Assembly: GCF_035818635.1 (NCBI RefSeq) | Contig: NZ_JAYLLH010000001.1 | Span: 186,001 to 250,000 of the forward strand | From: Mesobacterium_A hydrothermale | GTDB taxonomy: Bacteria; Pseudomonadota; Alphaproteobacteria; Rhodobacterales; Rhodobacteraceae | Length of the DNA: 64,000 bases | Reading direction: 5' to 3' | Shown: piece after piece, positions 53,278 to 61,646 of the stretch | Layout: each line of letters starts with the position of its first letter | Position numbering within the stretch: position 1 is the stretch's first letter | Position numbers and translations under genes: made by a program | The notes under the pieces: model-generated | The model's input: only the letters and a program-made list of their open reading frames with translations | Told to the model about the DNA's origin: nothing | Database searches by the model: none

Positions 53278-54168
53278 TCAGTCCAGAACCACGATCCCGG
53301 TGTGCTTGGCCTTGTCCTCTGGCTCGACATGGATGGTGATGTTGGCGTCGGGGATCGCGGATTTCAGCGCGGTTTCGATCCGGTCGCAGATCGCGTGCGA
53401 GGCCGATACGGTGGTTTCGCCCGGCACCACGAGGTGGAAGTCGATGAAGGTGACGCGCCCGGCATGGCGGGTGCGCAGGTCGTGCGCCTCGACCGCGCCG
53501 CCGGCTTCGGTCGAGATCACGTCGCGGATGGTTTGCAGGGTTTCCGCCGGCACGGCTTCGTCCAGCAGGCCCGACAGGCTGTCGCGGATGACCTTGAAAC
53601 CGGACCACAGGATATGAATCGCGACGATGATTGCCATCAGCGGATCAAGCAGCCACCAGCCGGTGGTCAGCGCCAGCAGGATGCCGATCGCCACGCCGAC
53701 CGAGGTGACCACATCGGCCATCAGGTGTTTGCCATCCGCCGCCAGCGCGGGCGAGCGCAATGCCCGGCCCCGGGTGATCAGGATCCAGCCCCAAAGCGCG
53801 TTCAACACCGTCGCGCCGCCGTTGATGAGCAGACCGTTCAGAGGTTCGGCCACCGGCTGCGGATCGAGGATCGTTCCGGCGGCTTCGCGCAGGATCAGCA
53901 GCGCGGCGATCACGATCATCACGCCTTCCAGAACGGCGCTGAAGAATTCCGCCTTGTGGTGGCCGTAGGGGTGGTTGGCGTCCGCCGGCATGGCGGCAAC
54001 GCGCACCGCGATCAGGGCGGCCACGGCGGTGGCCAGGTTCACCGTGCTTTCCAGCGCGTCGGACAGCAGTGCGACAGACCCGGTGACCCACCAGGCCGAC
54101 GCCTTGAGCGCAAGCACGGCAAGGCCAACGATCAGGCTGCCAACAGCAAGTTGCATACGTTTGGTCAC
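53278..54168 (-). CDS. Cation diffusion facilitator family transporter
   Basis: A divalent metal/proton antiporter of the CDF family, about 296 residues. It has six predicted helices (ALKASAWWVTGSVALLSDAL, with the S-x-A-LLSD-x motif, and VNLATAVAALIAVRVA). The metal-site motif HPYGHHKAEFFSA is in helix II-III and DGKHLMADVVTSVG in helix V. A C-terminal domain contains VEAHDLRTRHAGRVTFIDFH. FieF-type proteins export Zn2+/Fe2+. The start is uncertain: GTG 54168 (VTKRMQL) is taken, ATG 54156 is the alternative. Confidence 0.9.
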   Translation of the reverse strand: MTKRMQLAVGSLIVGLAVLALKASAWWVTGSVALLSDALESTVNLATAVAALIAVRVAAMPADANHPYGHHKAEFFSAVLEGVMIVIAALLILREAAGTILDPQPVAEPLNGLLINGGATVLNALWGWILITRGRALRSPALAADGKHLMADVVTSVGVAIGILLALTTGWWLLDPLMAIIVAIHILWSGFKVIRDSLSGLLDEAVPAETLQTIRDVISTEAGGAVEAHDLRTRHAGRVTFIDFHLVVPGETTVSASHAICDRIETALKSAIPDANITIHVEPEDKAKHTGIVVLD

Positions 54169-54268
54169 GGCGGCACCGTTCCGGTTGCTGGGTCTGCCTT
54201 GATAGCCATGCGGCGTGCGGGCTTCAACCGAAGCTTGGCGGCAATTCGTGACCTGGGGGTGAAAAAAT

Positions 54269-54871
54269 TCAGGTGCTGCGCGGTTGATCCAGCTTCCAGC
54301 GCAGGTTTGCCCGAACCGCGGGCCATTCCGCGGCGGTGATCGAATAAACCGCGGTGTCGCGCAGCGTGCCTTTCGCCATGACCATGTGCGACCGCAAGAT
54401 CCCGTCAAGCCTGGCGCCCAGCCGTTCGATGGCGCGGCGGCTTTGGTGATTCAGGAAATGGGTGCGGAATTCGACGGCGATGCAATCGAGCGTTTCGAAA
54501 GCCCGGGTCAGCAGCATCAGCTTGCAGTCGGTGTTGATCGGGGTGCGCTGCACGGCGGCGCGGTACCATGTCGATCCGATTTCCACCCGGCGGTTGGCGG
54601 CGTCGATGTTCATGTAGGTGGTCATGCCCACGGCCCGGCCCGTGGCGTTTTCGATCACGGCAAAGGGCAGCATGGAGCCAGCGCTGCGCAGCGACAGACG
54701 GCGGTCGATTTCCTTGGCCATGTCCTCGGGACGGGGGATCGAGGTGTACCACAGCCGGTACAGATCGCCATCGGCGGCGGCTTCGGTCAGGTCGGCGCAA
54801 TGCGCCTGCGACAGGGGTTCCAGCGTGGCGTGGGGACCGGTGGCGGTGAAGGCTTCGGGCCAGGGGGACAT
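54269..54871 (-). CDS. GNAT-family N-acetyltransferase (RimJ/RimL-like)
   Basis: A 200-residue GNAT protein starting MSPWPEAFTATGPHATLEPL. It contains AVGMTTYMNIDAANRRVEIG followed by STWY (RimJ/L-type WY after IG), the acetyl-CoA binding region NTDCKLMLLTRAFETL and EFRTHFLNHQSRRAIERLGA. Such proteins acetylate amino groups of proteins or small molecules; the target is unknown. It stands alone on the minus strand with a terminator between it and trxB. Confidence 0.88.
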   Translation of the reverse strand: MSPWPEAFTATGPHATLEPLSQAHCADLTEAAADGDLYRLWYTSIPRPEDMAKEIDRRLSLRSAGSMLPFAVIENATGRAVGMTTYMNIDAANRRVEIGSTWYRAAVQRTPINTDCKLMLLTRAFETLDCIAVEFRTHFLNHQSRRAIERLGARLDGILRSHMVMAKGTLRDTAVYSITAAEWPAVRANLRWKLDQPRST

Positions 54872-54937
54872 GGATCATTCCTGCGTTTGCGAAGTTTCAT
54901 GCACCATGGGTGCAACGGACTTTGGTCGCAACGCAGA

Positions 54938-54963
54938 AAAATGGCGCCCGGAGGCGCCATTTT
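54938..54963 (-). terminator. Intrinsic terminator of trxB
   Basis: Stem AAAATGGCGCC (54938-54948) and GGCGCCATTTT (54953-54963), 4-nt loop, 12 bp after the trxB stop, with T residues following on the minus strand. Confidence 0.85.
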
Positions 54964-54974
54964 CCGGTCCGGGG

Positions 54975-55919
54975 TCAGCCGTCCTGTTCGGCCAGCCAGC
55001 GTTCCGCTTCCAGCGCCGCCATGCATCCCATGCCCGCCGAGGTCACGGCCTGGCGGTACTTGTGGTCGATCAGGTCGCCCGCCGCAAAGACGCCGGGGAT
55101 CGAGGTGGCGGTGCTGTCGGGTTCGGTCACGACATAGCCGCCCATGTGGGTTTCCAGCTTGTCCTTGACCAGTTCGTTGGCCGGGGCGTGGCCGATGGCG
55201 ATGAACACCCCCTTGCAGGGGATTTCCGTGACCTCGCCGGTCTTGACGTTCTTGACCTTGACGCCTTCGACGCCCAGCGGGCTTTCGGTGCCGATGACTT
55301 CTTCGAGTTGGTGGAACCAGAGAGGTTCGATCTTGGGGTTCTTCATCAGGCGGTCTTGCAAGATCTTTTCGGCGCGCAGTTCGTCGCGGCGGTGGATCAG
55401 CGTGACCTTCGAGGCGAAGTTGGTCAGGAACAGCGCCTCTTCCACGGCGGTGTTGCCGCCGCCGATGACAACGATTTCCTGCCCGCGATAGAAGAAGCCG
55501 TCACAGGTGGCGCAGGCCGAGACACCGAAGCCCTTGAACTTGTCCTCGGACGGCAGGCCCAGCCATTTGGCGCGGGCACCGGTGGCCAGGATGATCGCAT
55601 CCGCTTCGAACGTGGTGCCACTGTCGGCGTGGGCCTTGAACGGGCGGCTGTCGAGGTCGAGCGAGGTGATGTAATCCGACACGATTTCACAGCCCATGGC
55701 GCGGGCGTGGGCCTCCATCTTGACCATCAGGTCGGGGCCCTGGATTTCGGATTCGCCCGGCCAGTTCTCAACCTCGGTCGTGGTGGTCAACTGGCCACCG
55801 GGTTCCATCCCCTGCACGAGGATCGGTTCCAGCATGGCACGGCTGGCATAGACGCCGGCGGTATAGCCCGCGGGGCCAGAGCCAATGATCAGGACCTTGG
55901 TGCGGCGCGTGTCAGACAT
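54975..55919 (-). CDS. trxB: Thioredoxin-disulfide reductase
   Basis: An NADPH-dependent flavoenzyme that reduces thioredoxin. The 314 residues begin MSDTRRTKVLIIGSGPAGYT (FAD motif), with GGQLTTTTEVENWPG, the redox-active CATC in VSACATCDGFFYRG, VVIGGGNTAVEEAL (NADPH motif) and GVFAAGDLIDHKYRQAVTSAG. ATG 55919 fits the family; an 11-residue extension is unlikely. It is divergent from an Lrp/AsnC regulator across a 196-bp promoter region. Confidence 0.97.
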   Translation of the reverse strand: MSDTRRTKVLIIGSGPAGYTAGVYASRAMLEPILVQGMEPGGQLTTTTEVENWPGESEIQGPDLMVKMEAHARAMGCEIVSDYITSLDLDSRPFKAHADSGTTFEADAIILATGARAKWLGLPSEDKFKGFGVSACATCDGFFYRGQEIVVIGGGNTAVEEALFLTNFASKVTLIHRRDELRAEKILQDRLMKNPKIEPLWFHQLEEVIGTESPLGVEGVKVKNVKTGEVTEIPCKGVFIAIGHAPANELVKDKLETHMGGYVVTEPDSTATSIPGVFAAGDLIDHKYRQAVTSAGMGCMAALEAERWLAEQDG

Positions 55920-56062
55920 TTGGGGCCTCTTGTCTTGGAATGACGTATTCAACGGACCATATATCGTCGCGCCCGCTGCCGTTAAAGCCCCCTTGGCGTG
56001 GGGTGCCTGGTTCCTGCGTCGAATTGTTCAAGTTAAGATTGTTGCGCGTTCGCGAAATATTA

Positions 56063-56090
56063 TTGCGCACACCCGCGGAGATGCTATAAG
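56063..56090 (+). promoter_or_regulatory. Putative promoter of the Lrp/AsnC gene
   Basis: TTGCGC (56063-56068), a 16-bp spacer and TATAAG (56085-56090) with an extended TG two bases upstream. A palindrome TTCGCGAA (56049-56056) and another TTGCGC (56042-56047, 21 bp before the first) lie close by and might be autoregulatory sites. Confidence 0.45.
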
Positions 56091-56115
56091 ATTCGCACAA
56101 AACAAGAGGACGACA

Positions 56116-56616
56116 ATGCCCGGTAACCGCCTTGATCCCATCGACCGCAAGATATTGTCCGAGCTTCAGGCCGACGGGCGGATGACGAATGTCGAACTGG
56201 CCAAGCGCGTGGGGATTTCCGCACCGCCCTGCCTGCGGCGGGTGCGGGCGCTGGAAGACCAGGGGTTTGTCCGGGGCTATCACGCCGACATCAACAGCCG
56301 CGAACTGGGGTTCGAGGTGCAGGTTTTCGCGATGGTGGGGCTGCAAAGCCAGGCCGAATCCGACCTGCGTGCATTTGAGGGACGCTGCCGGTCGTGGCCG
56401 CTGGTCCGGGAATGCCACATGCTGAACGGCGAGGTGGATTTCATCCTGAAATGCGTGGCACCCGACCTGAGCACGTTCCAGACCTTCCTGACGTCGGAAC
56501 TGCTGACGGCGGACAACGTGGGCAGCGTCAAGACATCGCTGGTGATCCGCTGCGCCAAGGACGAACCGGGCGTGCCGTTCGACGTACTGGAAGAGCGGCT
56601 GAGCCGCTCTGCCTGA
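56116..56616 (+). CDS. Lrp/AsnC family transcriptional regulator
   Basis: A 166-residue regulator with an N-terminal winged helix (LDPIDRKILSELQADGRMTN, then VELAKRVGISAPPCLRRVRALE). A C-terminal RAM/effector domain follows, containing VRECHMLNGEVDFILKCVAPD (the G-x-x-D-F motif of Lrp). It is divergently transcribed from trxB and likely acts on the shared 196-bp region. Lrp proteins usually respond to amino acids, but the effector is unknown. Confidence 0.93.
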   Translation: MPGNRLDPIDRKILSELQADGRMTNVELAKRVGISAPPCLRRVRALEDQGFVRGYHADINSRELGFEVQVFAMVGLQSQAESDLRAFEGRCRSWPLVRECHMLNGEVDFILKCVAPDLSTFQTFLTSELLTADNVGSVKTSLVIRCAKDEPGVPFDVLEERLSRSA

Positions 56617-56660
56617 CAGGGGTTTCCCGGGATTGAACTGAACGGATGGATGCCCGGCGA

Positions 56661-57452
56661 TCAGCCGGACATCAGGTTGTCGATGACTTCGCGGGTGGTG
56701 CGGGTCATCGTCAGTTCGCCGAAATCTTCCAACATTTCCAGATTGGGGAACATCGACAGGAACAGGGCGCGCATGTTCTGTCCCAGGTCGGTCGCGATCG
56801 AGCGGCCGGGGTGATAGGTTTCCATTTCAAAACCGCCGGCGTTGATCGTGCCGTGGCGTTTCAGCGCCAGGTGATACAACTGCACGGAACTGGGTGGGGT
56901 CACGGCAAAGATGCGGTCATCGTCCTCGAAGTCGCGCACCGGGGCCAGAACGGTGGCGTTGCCGATCAGGCTTTGCAGTTTTTCGCGGCGCACGGTCATG
57001 CGGGCAGCGGGGCCGACCAGCAGATCGACCATCGGGCGCCCAAAGCCGAAGGTTTCCGCGGTGACCCGGTACAGGCTGGTGAGCGAGCTTTCCGAGGCCG
57101 GGGTGTTCGGCACGAAGACGGTAGAGCCGATCCAGACCACGGTTTCCAGGCCGCGGGTGGTTTCCAGGCGGTCGCCGGGCAACAGATCCTCGACCGCGAT
57201 CGGGCCGGTTTCGGTTGCGATCAGCGTACCGCGGGCAAAGGCGCTGGCGGTTTCTTCGAACAGGGGGGTGGCCGGGGCAATCACCTGTTTGCTGGTGATC
57301 GACATGTCGGGCTGAAGGGCGGCGACTTCGTATTTGCGCATCAGCGACACGGGGCGGCGCTGGGGGGCTGGTCTGGTTTCGGCAGATTTGCCGGGAACCG
57401 GAAGTGCGACGGCGGTGTGCGCGCCAAGCGCACGGTGCTGGAGGCTGGCCAT
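56661..57452 (-). CDS. Hint-domain protein lacking the catalytic cysteine
   Basis: A 263-residue protein. After about 65 unstructured residues comes a Hint_2-like domain: AFARGTLIATETGPIAVEDL, then GDRLETTRGLETVVWIGSTV and PAARMTVRREKL. Active Hint_2 proteins, including the RTX protein in this window (CFAAGTRI), begin this domain with Cys; here the residue is Ala71. The C-terminal block has VQLYHLALKRHGTINAGGFE. Autoproteolysis by the usual thioester path is thus not expected. ATG 57452 follows AGGGTG; an upstream TTG is possible. No signal peptide. Confidence 0.8.
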   Translation of the reverse strand: MASLQHRALGAHTAVALPVPGKSAETRPAPQRRPVSLMRKYEVAALQPDMSITSKQVIAPATPLFEETASAFARGTLIATETGPIAVEDLLPGDRLETTRGLETVVWIGSTVFVPNTPASESSLTSLYRVTAETFGFGRPMVDLLVGPAARMTVRREKLQSLIGNATVLAPVRDFEDDDRIFAVTPPSSVQLYHLALKRHGTINAGGFEMETYHPGRSIATDLGQNMRALFLSMFPNLEMLEDFGELTMTRTTREVIDNLMSG

Positions 57453-57662
57453 GTGATCACCCTGTGCAGTGGTCACAGTCGTGCTGGCCCCCACCAACAA
57501 CAACGAAAGGACGAGTTACGGAACATGTAAAGTAAGGACAAAATGGCGTGAATTTCCCCATTCTGTCAAAACTGAAGCGCCGTAACCCGTGTTTCGCGTG
57601 TCAATCCCGAGGTCGGAACGCGGATTGTTCGGGGGGCGGGGACAAGTTTGCCACAATCTGGA

Positions 57663-57779
57663 TCACGCCTGTCGAATCGCCTTGGAGGTCATCGGCTGGG
57701 CCTTCCACGGCAGGGTGACCTTTACCTCTTTCGAGGTCTTGAGGATGGACTTTGTAAAGCGGGACGTCTTGGTCTTCAT
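57663..57779 (-). CDS. Tiny basic protein, paralogue A (38 residues)
   Basis: ATG 57779 with AAGGAG 7 bp upstream opens a 38-codon frame encoding MKTKTSRFTKSILKTSKEVK, then VTLPWKAQPM, ending IRQA. It is highly basic with no cysteine or membrane segment. It clearly resembles the 46-residue product at 58131-58271 (shared MKT, RF-x-KSI-x-KTSK and PW pattern). The strong ribosome binding site and the conserved paralogue argue that both are real genes. No function is known to me. Confidence 0.72.
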   Translation of the reverse strand: MKTKTSRFTKSILKTSKEVKVTLPWKAQPMTSKAIRQA

Positions 57780-58130
57780 GACACTGCTCCTTGTCACTGG
57801 TTACTTGAACACGTCACGGCCTGTTTTCGTGACAAGACCAGGATCGTTAACCAATGTGACCGGTTTGGGGCAGGGGCGGGACAATTCCGCGTTTTGGAAA
57901 CAATTGTCCCGGATTCGGAATAAGTAATTGAAAGACATAAAAAATCCGACAATTCGCCTTGGAATCGCCGGGTGCGGATGGGATCGGACTGGTCTGGGTA
58001 CCGGGCCGATTTGGCCGGGTGTGCGGGATGTCCCGTCGGGGATCAGATCCTTGCGCGATGCAGGGCGGGGATCGCCCGGGTTACGCCGCGCCCCTGATCT
58101 GCGGGGCGCGCGGTTCGCGTAGGGATCGGA
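57780..58130 (-). other. Non-coding region between the two mini-genes
   Basis: 351 bp without a supported gene. It contains a 10-bp perfect inverted repeat CGGGACAATT/AATTGTCCCG (57877-57886 and 57902-57911) about 100 bp upstream of paralogue A, and a third ACAATT at 57949-57954. A GC hairpin CGCGCCCC/GGGGCGCG (58087-58094, 58103-58110), 20 bp after the paralogue B stop, probably marks the end of that transcript. Confidence 0.5.
57877..57911 (-). promoter_or_regulatory. Inverted repeat CGGGACAATT-N15-AATTGTCCCG
   Basis: Two perfect 10-bp arms, 15-bp spacer, about 100 bp upstream of mini-gene A. The arms are AT-rich inside and end in GGG/CCC, more like an operator than a terminator. No T run follows in either direction. 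Confidence 0.5.
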
Positions 58131-58271
58131 TCAGGCGCTCTTGAGTTCAAGCGGCTTGGCAACGCGCTTTTCGATCATGGCGGCCCGACGGGCACCGCGT
58201 TCCCACGGCATTGCTACGTCAGTGGTCTTCGAGGTCTTGACGATCGACTTAACGAAACGACGGGTTTTCAT
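58131..58271 (-). CDS. Tiny basic protein, paralogue B (46 residues)
   Basis: ATG 58271 with AAGGAG 6 bp upstream opens a 46-codon frame: MKTRRFVKSIVKTSKTTDVA, then MPWERGARRAAMIEKRV and AKPLELKSA. It aligns with paralogue A over the first 25 residues: MKT-(K)-RF-V/T-KSI-V/L-KTSK followed by V-A/T-M/L-PW. A GARRAAMIEKR segment is extra. There is no membrane segment or cysteine; nucleic-acid or membrane-surface binding would suit its charge, but that is inference. Confidence 0.75.
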   Translation of the reverse strand: MKTRRFVKSIVKTSKTTDVAMPWERGARRAAMIEKRVAKPLELKSA

Positions 58272-58514
58272 GGTCTTGCTCCTTGGGTTCGGCGCCCGGG
58301 CTGTTTACCGCTCGGACAGGATCAATATCGCGTTCCATTGGGGCGGGTCTTGGACCAGTTTTGGTTAATTTTGCGAAGTTTGTGCCGCAATTCAGACGCA
58401 ATTGGTTAACGGCTTTAGGTCGTTGTAATTGCTTGTGAAAATGCCGCTTTTGGCCTGCTTTTGGCAGGTTTCAAAAGGGTAAATGTGGTCAGGAAATTGG
58501 TGAATCGGACAGAT

Positions 58515-59270
58515 TCAGAGCCGGATCGTCGAAATCAGGCGGCCATAGTCGGCCTCTTTCTCGTGAACGGAGCGGCGGTAGGAGTAGAATCTCTTGGAAT
58601 CACTGTAGGTGCAGTGACGGGTCCATTCCGAGTCGATTCCCGCCGCGCGCAGGCGGTGCAGACCAAAACCCGGAAGGTCGAAATGCAGGCGGTCGCCCGC
58701 GCCGCCGGCGAAGAAGCGCGAATAGGTCGGATCCTGTTCCATGAACGTGTCGAAGAATTCCGGCCCGACCTCGTAGTTGCGCTGGCTGATGCAGGGGCCG
58801 ATGACGGCAAAGATGTTGTCGCGGTCGGCCCCCAGCGCGATCATCGCGTCCACGGTGTTTTCCAGAACCCCGTCCAGTGCACCGCGCCAGCCGGCGTGCG
58901 CGGCCCCGATCACCCCTGCCTCGGCATCGGCGAACAGCACCGGCTGGCAATCGGCGGTCAGGATTCCCAGTGCGATGCCGGGGGTGTTGCTGACCATCGC
59001 GTCGGCGCGGGGCTTGTCGGTGCCGAAGGCTTCGGTGACGGTGACCACATCCGGGGAGTGGACCTGATGCACGGTCAGCAGGCTGTCGAGGGGGACATCC
59101 ATCGCGCTGGCCACGCGGCCGCGGTTGATCGTCACGATCTCGGCCTGATCGGTGGAGCCTGCGCCGCAGTTCAGACCCGCGAACACGCCAGAAGATGCGC
59201 CGCCGCGCCGGGTGAAGAACCCGTGACGCAGGGGGGCGAGGCAGTCGGACGTGATGATCTCGAGCGTCAT
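58515..59270 (-). CDS. pgeF: Peptidoglycan editing factor PgeF (multicopper oxidase-like, YfiH family)
   Basis: A 251-residue YfiH/laccase-domain protein with PLRHGFFTRRGGASSGVFAG, VHQVHSPDVV (metal His), LTADCQPVLFAD and IGAAHAGWRGALDGVLENTV, plus VIGPCISQRNYEVG. Members hydrolyse mis-incorporated amino acids from cell-wall precursors and have purine-nucleoside activities. Its ATG overlaps the end of the upstream methyltransferase gene by 4 bases, the usual lgt-midA-pgeF order in alphaproteobacteria. Confidence 0.93.
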   Translation of the reverse strand: MTLEIITSDCLAPLRHGFFTRRGGASSGVFAGLNCGAGSTDQAEIVTINRGRVASAMDVPLDSLLTVHQVHSPDVVTVTEAFGTDKPRADAMVSNTPGIALGILTADCQPVLFADAEAGVIGAAHAGWRGALDGVLENTVDAMIALGADRDNIFAVIGPCISQRNYEVGPEFFDTFMEQDPTYSRFFAGGAGDRLHFDLPGFGLHRLRAAGIDSEWTRHCTYSDSKRFYSYRRSVHEKEADYGRLISTIRL

Positions 59271-60328
59271 GGGTCCAGTCCCGGTGGCGGTTGCGATCCG
59301 TCGGGATAGAGCCCGAGAATCTTGAACAAGGTCCCCATTTCCTTGGGGTGGGTCAACCGGCGATGTGCGGCAATATGCTGATCCAGCGTAGCGCCTTGCA
59401 GGCCGCGCGCAAGGGCCTGCGCGCGCTGGGTGAGGCCCAGCCGTTCAAGGAAGATGCCCTGCGGTGTCAGGCGGGTGAAACGGCAGGGAACGGCCTGTGC
59501 CAGCGCCTCGAAATCGACATGGGCGGTCAGGTCGCACTGGCCGGGGGCGGCCAGCGGATCGACAGGCTTGTGGGCCTGCACGGCCTGGAACGTGTCCCCG
59601 AGGGAACGCCAGTCGCCATAGTCGATCAGCAGCGCGGCGCCGCCATGCGCCTTGATCCGCGTGCCGATGGTAGCGGCGATGGCCTGCGCGGGGGCGCAGG
59701 TTTCGATCAGGTCGCCGTCTTTCGTGTCTTGCAGGCGGTGCGCCAGGGCGGCGTGCGGGACCGGGGCGGTTTCGCCGAAACTGAGTGCGCCGCCTGACAG
59801 GCCGATCACCCGTTCGGCCCAGCCGTCGCCGCGCCGGATGAACTGGCGGATCGGCAGGGCGTCGAAAAATTCGTTGGCCACCAGGAACAGCGGGGCGTCG
59901 GGCAGGGCGTCGACGCTGTCTGCCCAGGTGACGGGAGAGGTCTTCAGCGTCTCGCGCTGGGTGGCGCGCAGGGCGGGGCTGGCTTCGACCAGAACGATCC
60001 GGGCGGCGGCGTGAAAGCCGGGGACACGGGCGGTTGCGCGCAGGATATCGGCCATCAGCGTGCCGCGCCCGGGGCCGGGTTCGGCCAGGACGAAGGGCGT
60101 GGGCGCGCCCTGGTCCAGCCAAGCTTGCGCCAGCGACAGGCCGATCAGTTCGCCGAACATCTGGCTGATCTCTGGCGCGGTGACGAAATCCCCGGCAGCG
60201 CCGAAGGGCTGCGCCGTGGTGTAGTAGCCGTGTTCGGGGTGCAGCAGGCAGGTTGCCATGTATTGCGCCACGGTCAGCGGGCCGCTGGCGGCGATCTGTG
60301 CCCTGAGGATCGGCGCAAGCGCGGTCAT
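59267..60328 (-). CDS. MidA/NDUFAF7-like SAM-dependent methyltransferase
   Basis: A 353-residue class I methyltransferase of the MidA (COG1565, DUF185) family. It contains MATCLLHPEHGYYTTAQPFG, GDFVTAPEISQMFGELIG, LAEPGPGRGTLMADILRA (SAM motif) and VANEFFDALPIRQF. In mitochondria the homologue methylates an arginine of complex I subunit NDUFS2, so a complex I assembly role is plausible. The start overlaps the lgt stop by 4 bases (ATGA) and the end overlaps pgeF by 4. Confidence 0.92.
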   Translation of the reverse strand: MTALAPILRAQIAASGPLTVAQYMATCLLHPEHGYYTTAQPFGAAGDFVTAPEISQMFGELIGLSLAQAWLDQGAPTPFVLAEPGPGRGTLMADILRATARVPGFHAAARIVLVEASPALRATQRETLKTSPVTWADSVDALPDAPLFLVANEFFDALPIRQFIRRGDGWAERVIGLSGGALSFGETAPVPHAALAHRLQDTKDGDLIETCAPAQAIAATIGTRIKAHGGAALLIDYGDWRSLGDTFQAVQAHKPVDPLAAPGQCDLTAHVDFEALAQAVPCRFTRLTPQGIFLERLGLTQRAQALARGLQGATLDQHIAAHRRLTHPKEMGTLFKILGLYPDGSQPPPGLDP

Positions 60329-61215
60329 GGGCGGGCTGCGCGGCTGCGCCAGATGGCATAGGCGCCGATCACGACCATCGGCAGGGACAGCAGTTGGCCC
60401 ATGGTAAGGCCATAGCCGTTCAGGTGCAGCGCCAGTCCCAGCGGGTTGCCCGGAGAAATGAACTGTGCATCCGGCTGGCGAACGAATTCGACAAGAAAAC
60501 GCGACAGGCCATAGCCCGCGAAGAACGTGCCGAAGACAAGGCCCGGGCGTTTCAGCGCGCCGCGGCGATAGGCCAGCCAGACCAGCACGACGGTCAGCAG
60601 CGCGCCTTCCAGCAGCGCTTCGTACAGTTGCGACGGGTGGCGGGCGCAGAGTTCGCCCAGCGGCTGGCCACAGTCTTGTGCGGCCGCGCCCGGGAAGATC
60701 ACGGCCCAGGGCACATCGGTGGGGCGGCCCCAAAGCTCGGCGTTGATGAAATTGGCGATGCGCACAAGAAACAGCGCTGGCGGGGTGCCAAGCGCCATCA
60801 TGTCGGCGGTGGACCACAGCGGCAGGGCCTGGCGGCGACAGTAGATGAAGACCGCCAGAATCACCCCGGTCAGCCCGCCGTGGAAGGCCATCCCGCCTTC
60901 CCACAAGTGCAGGATTTGGCCGGGGTTTTGCAGGTAGTAGCCAGGCTGGTAGATCAGCACGTAACCCAGCCGCCCGCCGAGGATGATGCCGATGACGATC
61001 CATGTCAGCAGGTCTTCCAGCTGTGCGGGCGTCATCGCGGGCCTGTCTTGCGGCCAGAGCGCAGGGCGGCGCAGCGCGTGCGTCGCCAGTTTCCAGCCGA
61101 TCACGATGCCGACGATATAGGACAGCGCGTACCAGCGCAGGGCGAACTCCATCCCGAACAGCGTGATCGAGAAGATTTCGGGCGAAATGTTCGGAAAGGG
61201 AATACCGGCCTGCAT
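60325..61215 (-). CDS. lgt: Prolipoprotein diacylglyceryl transferase
   Basis: An inner-membrane enzyme transferring diacylglyceryl from phosphatidylglycerol to the lipobox Cys of prolipoproteins. The 296-residue protein has seven hydrophobic segments, the GGRLGYVLIYQPGYYLQNPG stretch, WEGGMAFHGGLTGVILAVF with the signature HGGL, RIANFINAELWGRP and RHPSQLYEALLEG. It is the first gene of the lgt-midA-pgeF operon. Confidence 0.97.
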   Translation of the reverse strand: MQAGIPFPNISPEIFSITLFGMEFALRWYALSYIVGIVIGWKLATHALRRPALWPQDRPAMTPAQLEDLLTWIVIGIILGGRLGYVLIYQPGYYLQNPGQILHLWEGGMAFHGGLTGVILAVFIYCRRQALPLWSTADMMALGTPPALFLVRIANFINAELWGRPTDVPWAVIFPGAAAQDCGQPLGELCARHPSQLYEALLEGALLTVVLVWLAYRRGALKRPGLVFGTFFAGYGLSRFLVEFVRQPDAQFISPGNPLGLALHLNGYGLTMGQLLSLPMVVIGAYAIWRSRAARP

Positions 61216-61311
61216 GTGCGTCTCTGTGCCTCTGACAATCGGGGGAAGTCAACCTTGAGCCTCGGGGCGATGAGGCCCATATAGGGATCAAATGCAACGG
61301 CGGAGTAAGCG

Positions 61312-61557
61312 ATGCAGACGCGGAACAAGGTGCTCGACGATATTTCCCAGCTTTTTACCAACGCCATGGGCGTGGCGCAGGGCGCGCGGGAAGAGGCCGA
61401 GACGGCGGTGAAGTCGATGATGGACCGCTGGCTGGCGGATCGCGATTTCGTGACGCGCGAGGAATTCGATGCCGTGCGTGCCATGGCCCAGAAGGCCCGC
61501 GAAGAGAACGAGGCTCTGAAAGCGCGTCTGGATGCCTTGGAGTCCGCGAAAAAGTAA
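61312..61557 (+). CDS. ubiK: Ubiquinone biosynthesis accessory factor UbiK-like (BMFP)
   Basis: An 81-residue protein: MQTRNKVLDDISQLFTNAMG, then a helical middle and a C-terminal coiled coil (FVTREEFDAVRAMAQKAREE, then LKARLDALES). This is the BMFP/YqiC family; UbiK assists UbiJ in ubiquinone biosynthesis in E. coli. It is divergent from lgt and 90 bp before the EAL gene. Confidence 0.88.
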   Translation: MQTRNKVLDDISQLFTNAMGVAQGAREEAETAVKSMMDRWLADRDFVTREEFDAVRAMAQKAREENEALKARLDALESAKK

Positions 61558-61646
61558 TCCGGGCATTTGCTGAAAATTTTCTGCTTAAGCCCGGTTTAAC
61601 CTGCCTTCTGTCATGACGGTTCTGTCGAGATTGAGGGGCAAGGATC

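Noticed and set aside
57452..57461. TGTGATCACC over the start codon of the Hint-like gene as a third suc/sdh-type operator
   Set aside because: Only a single palindrome is present. The nearest related word (GTGGTCAC) is 16 bp away rather than 21, and the TTTTCCGC block is missing. Probably chance.
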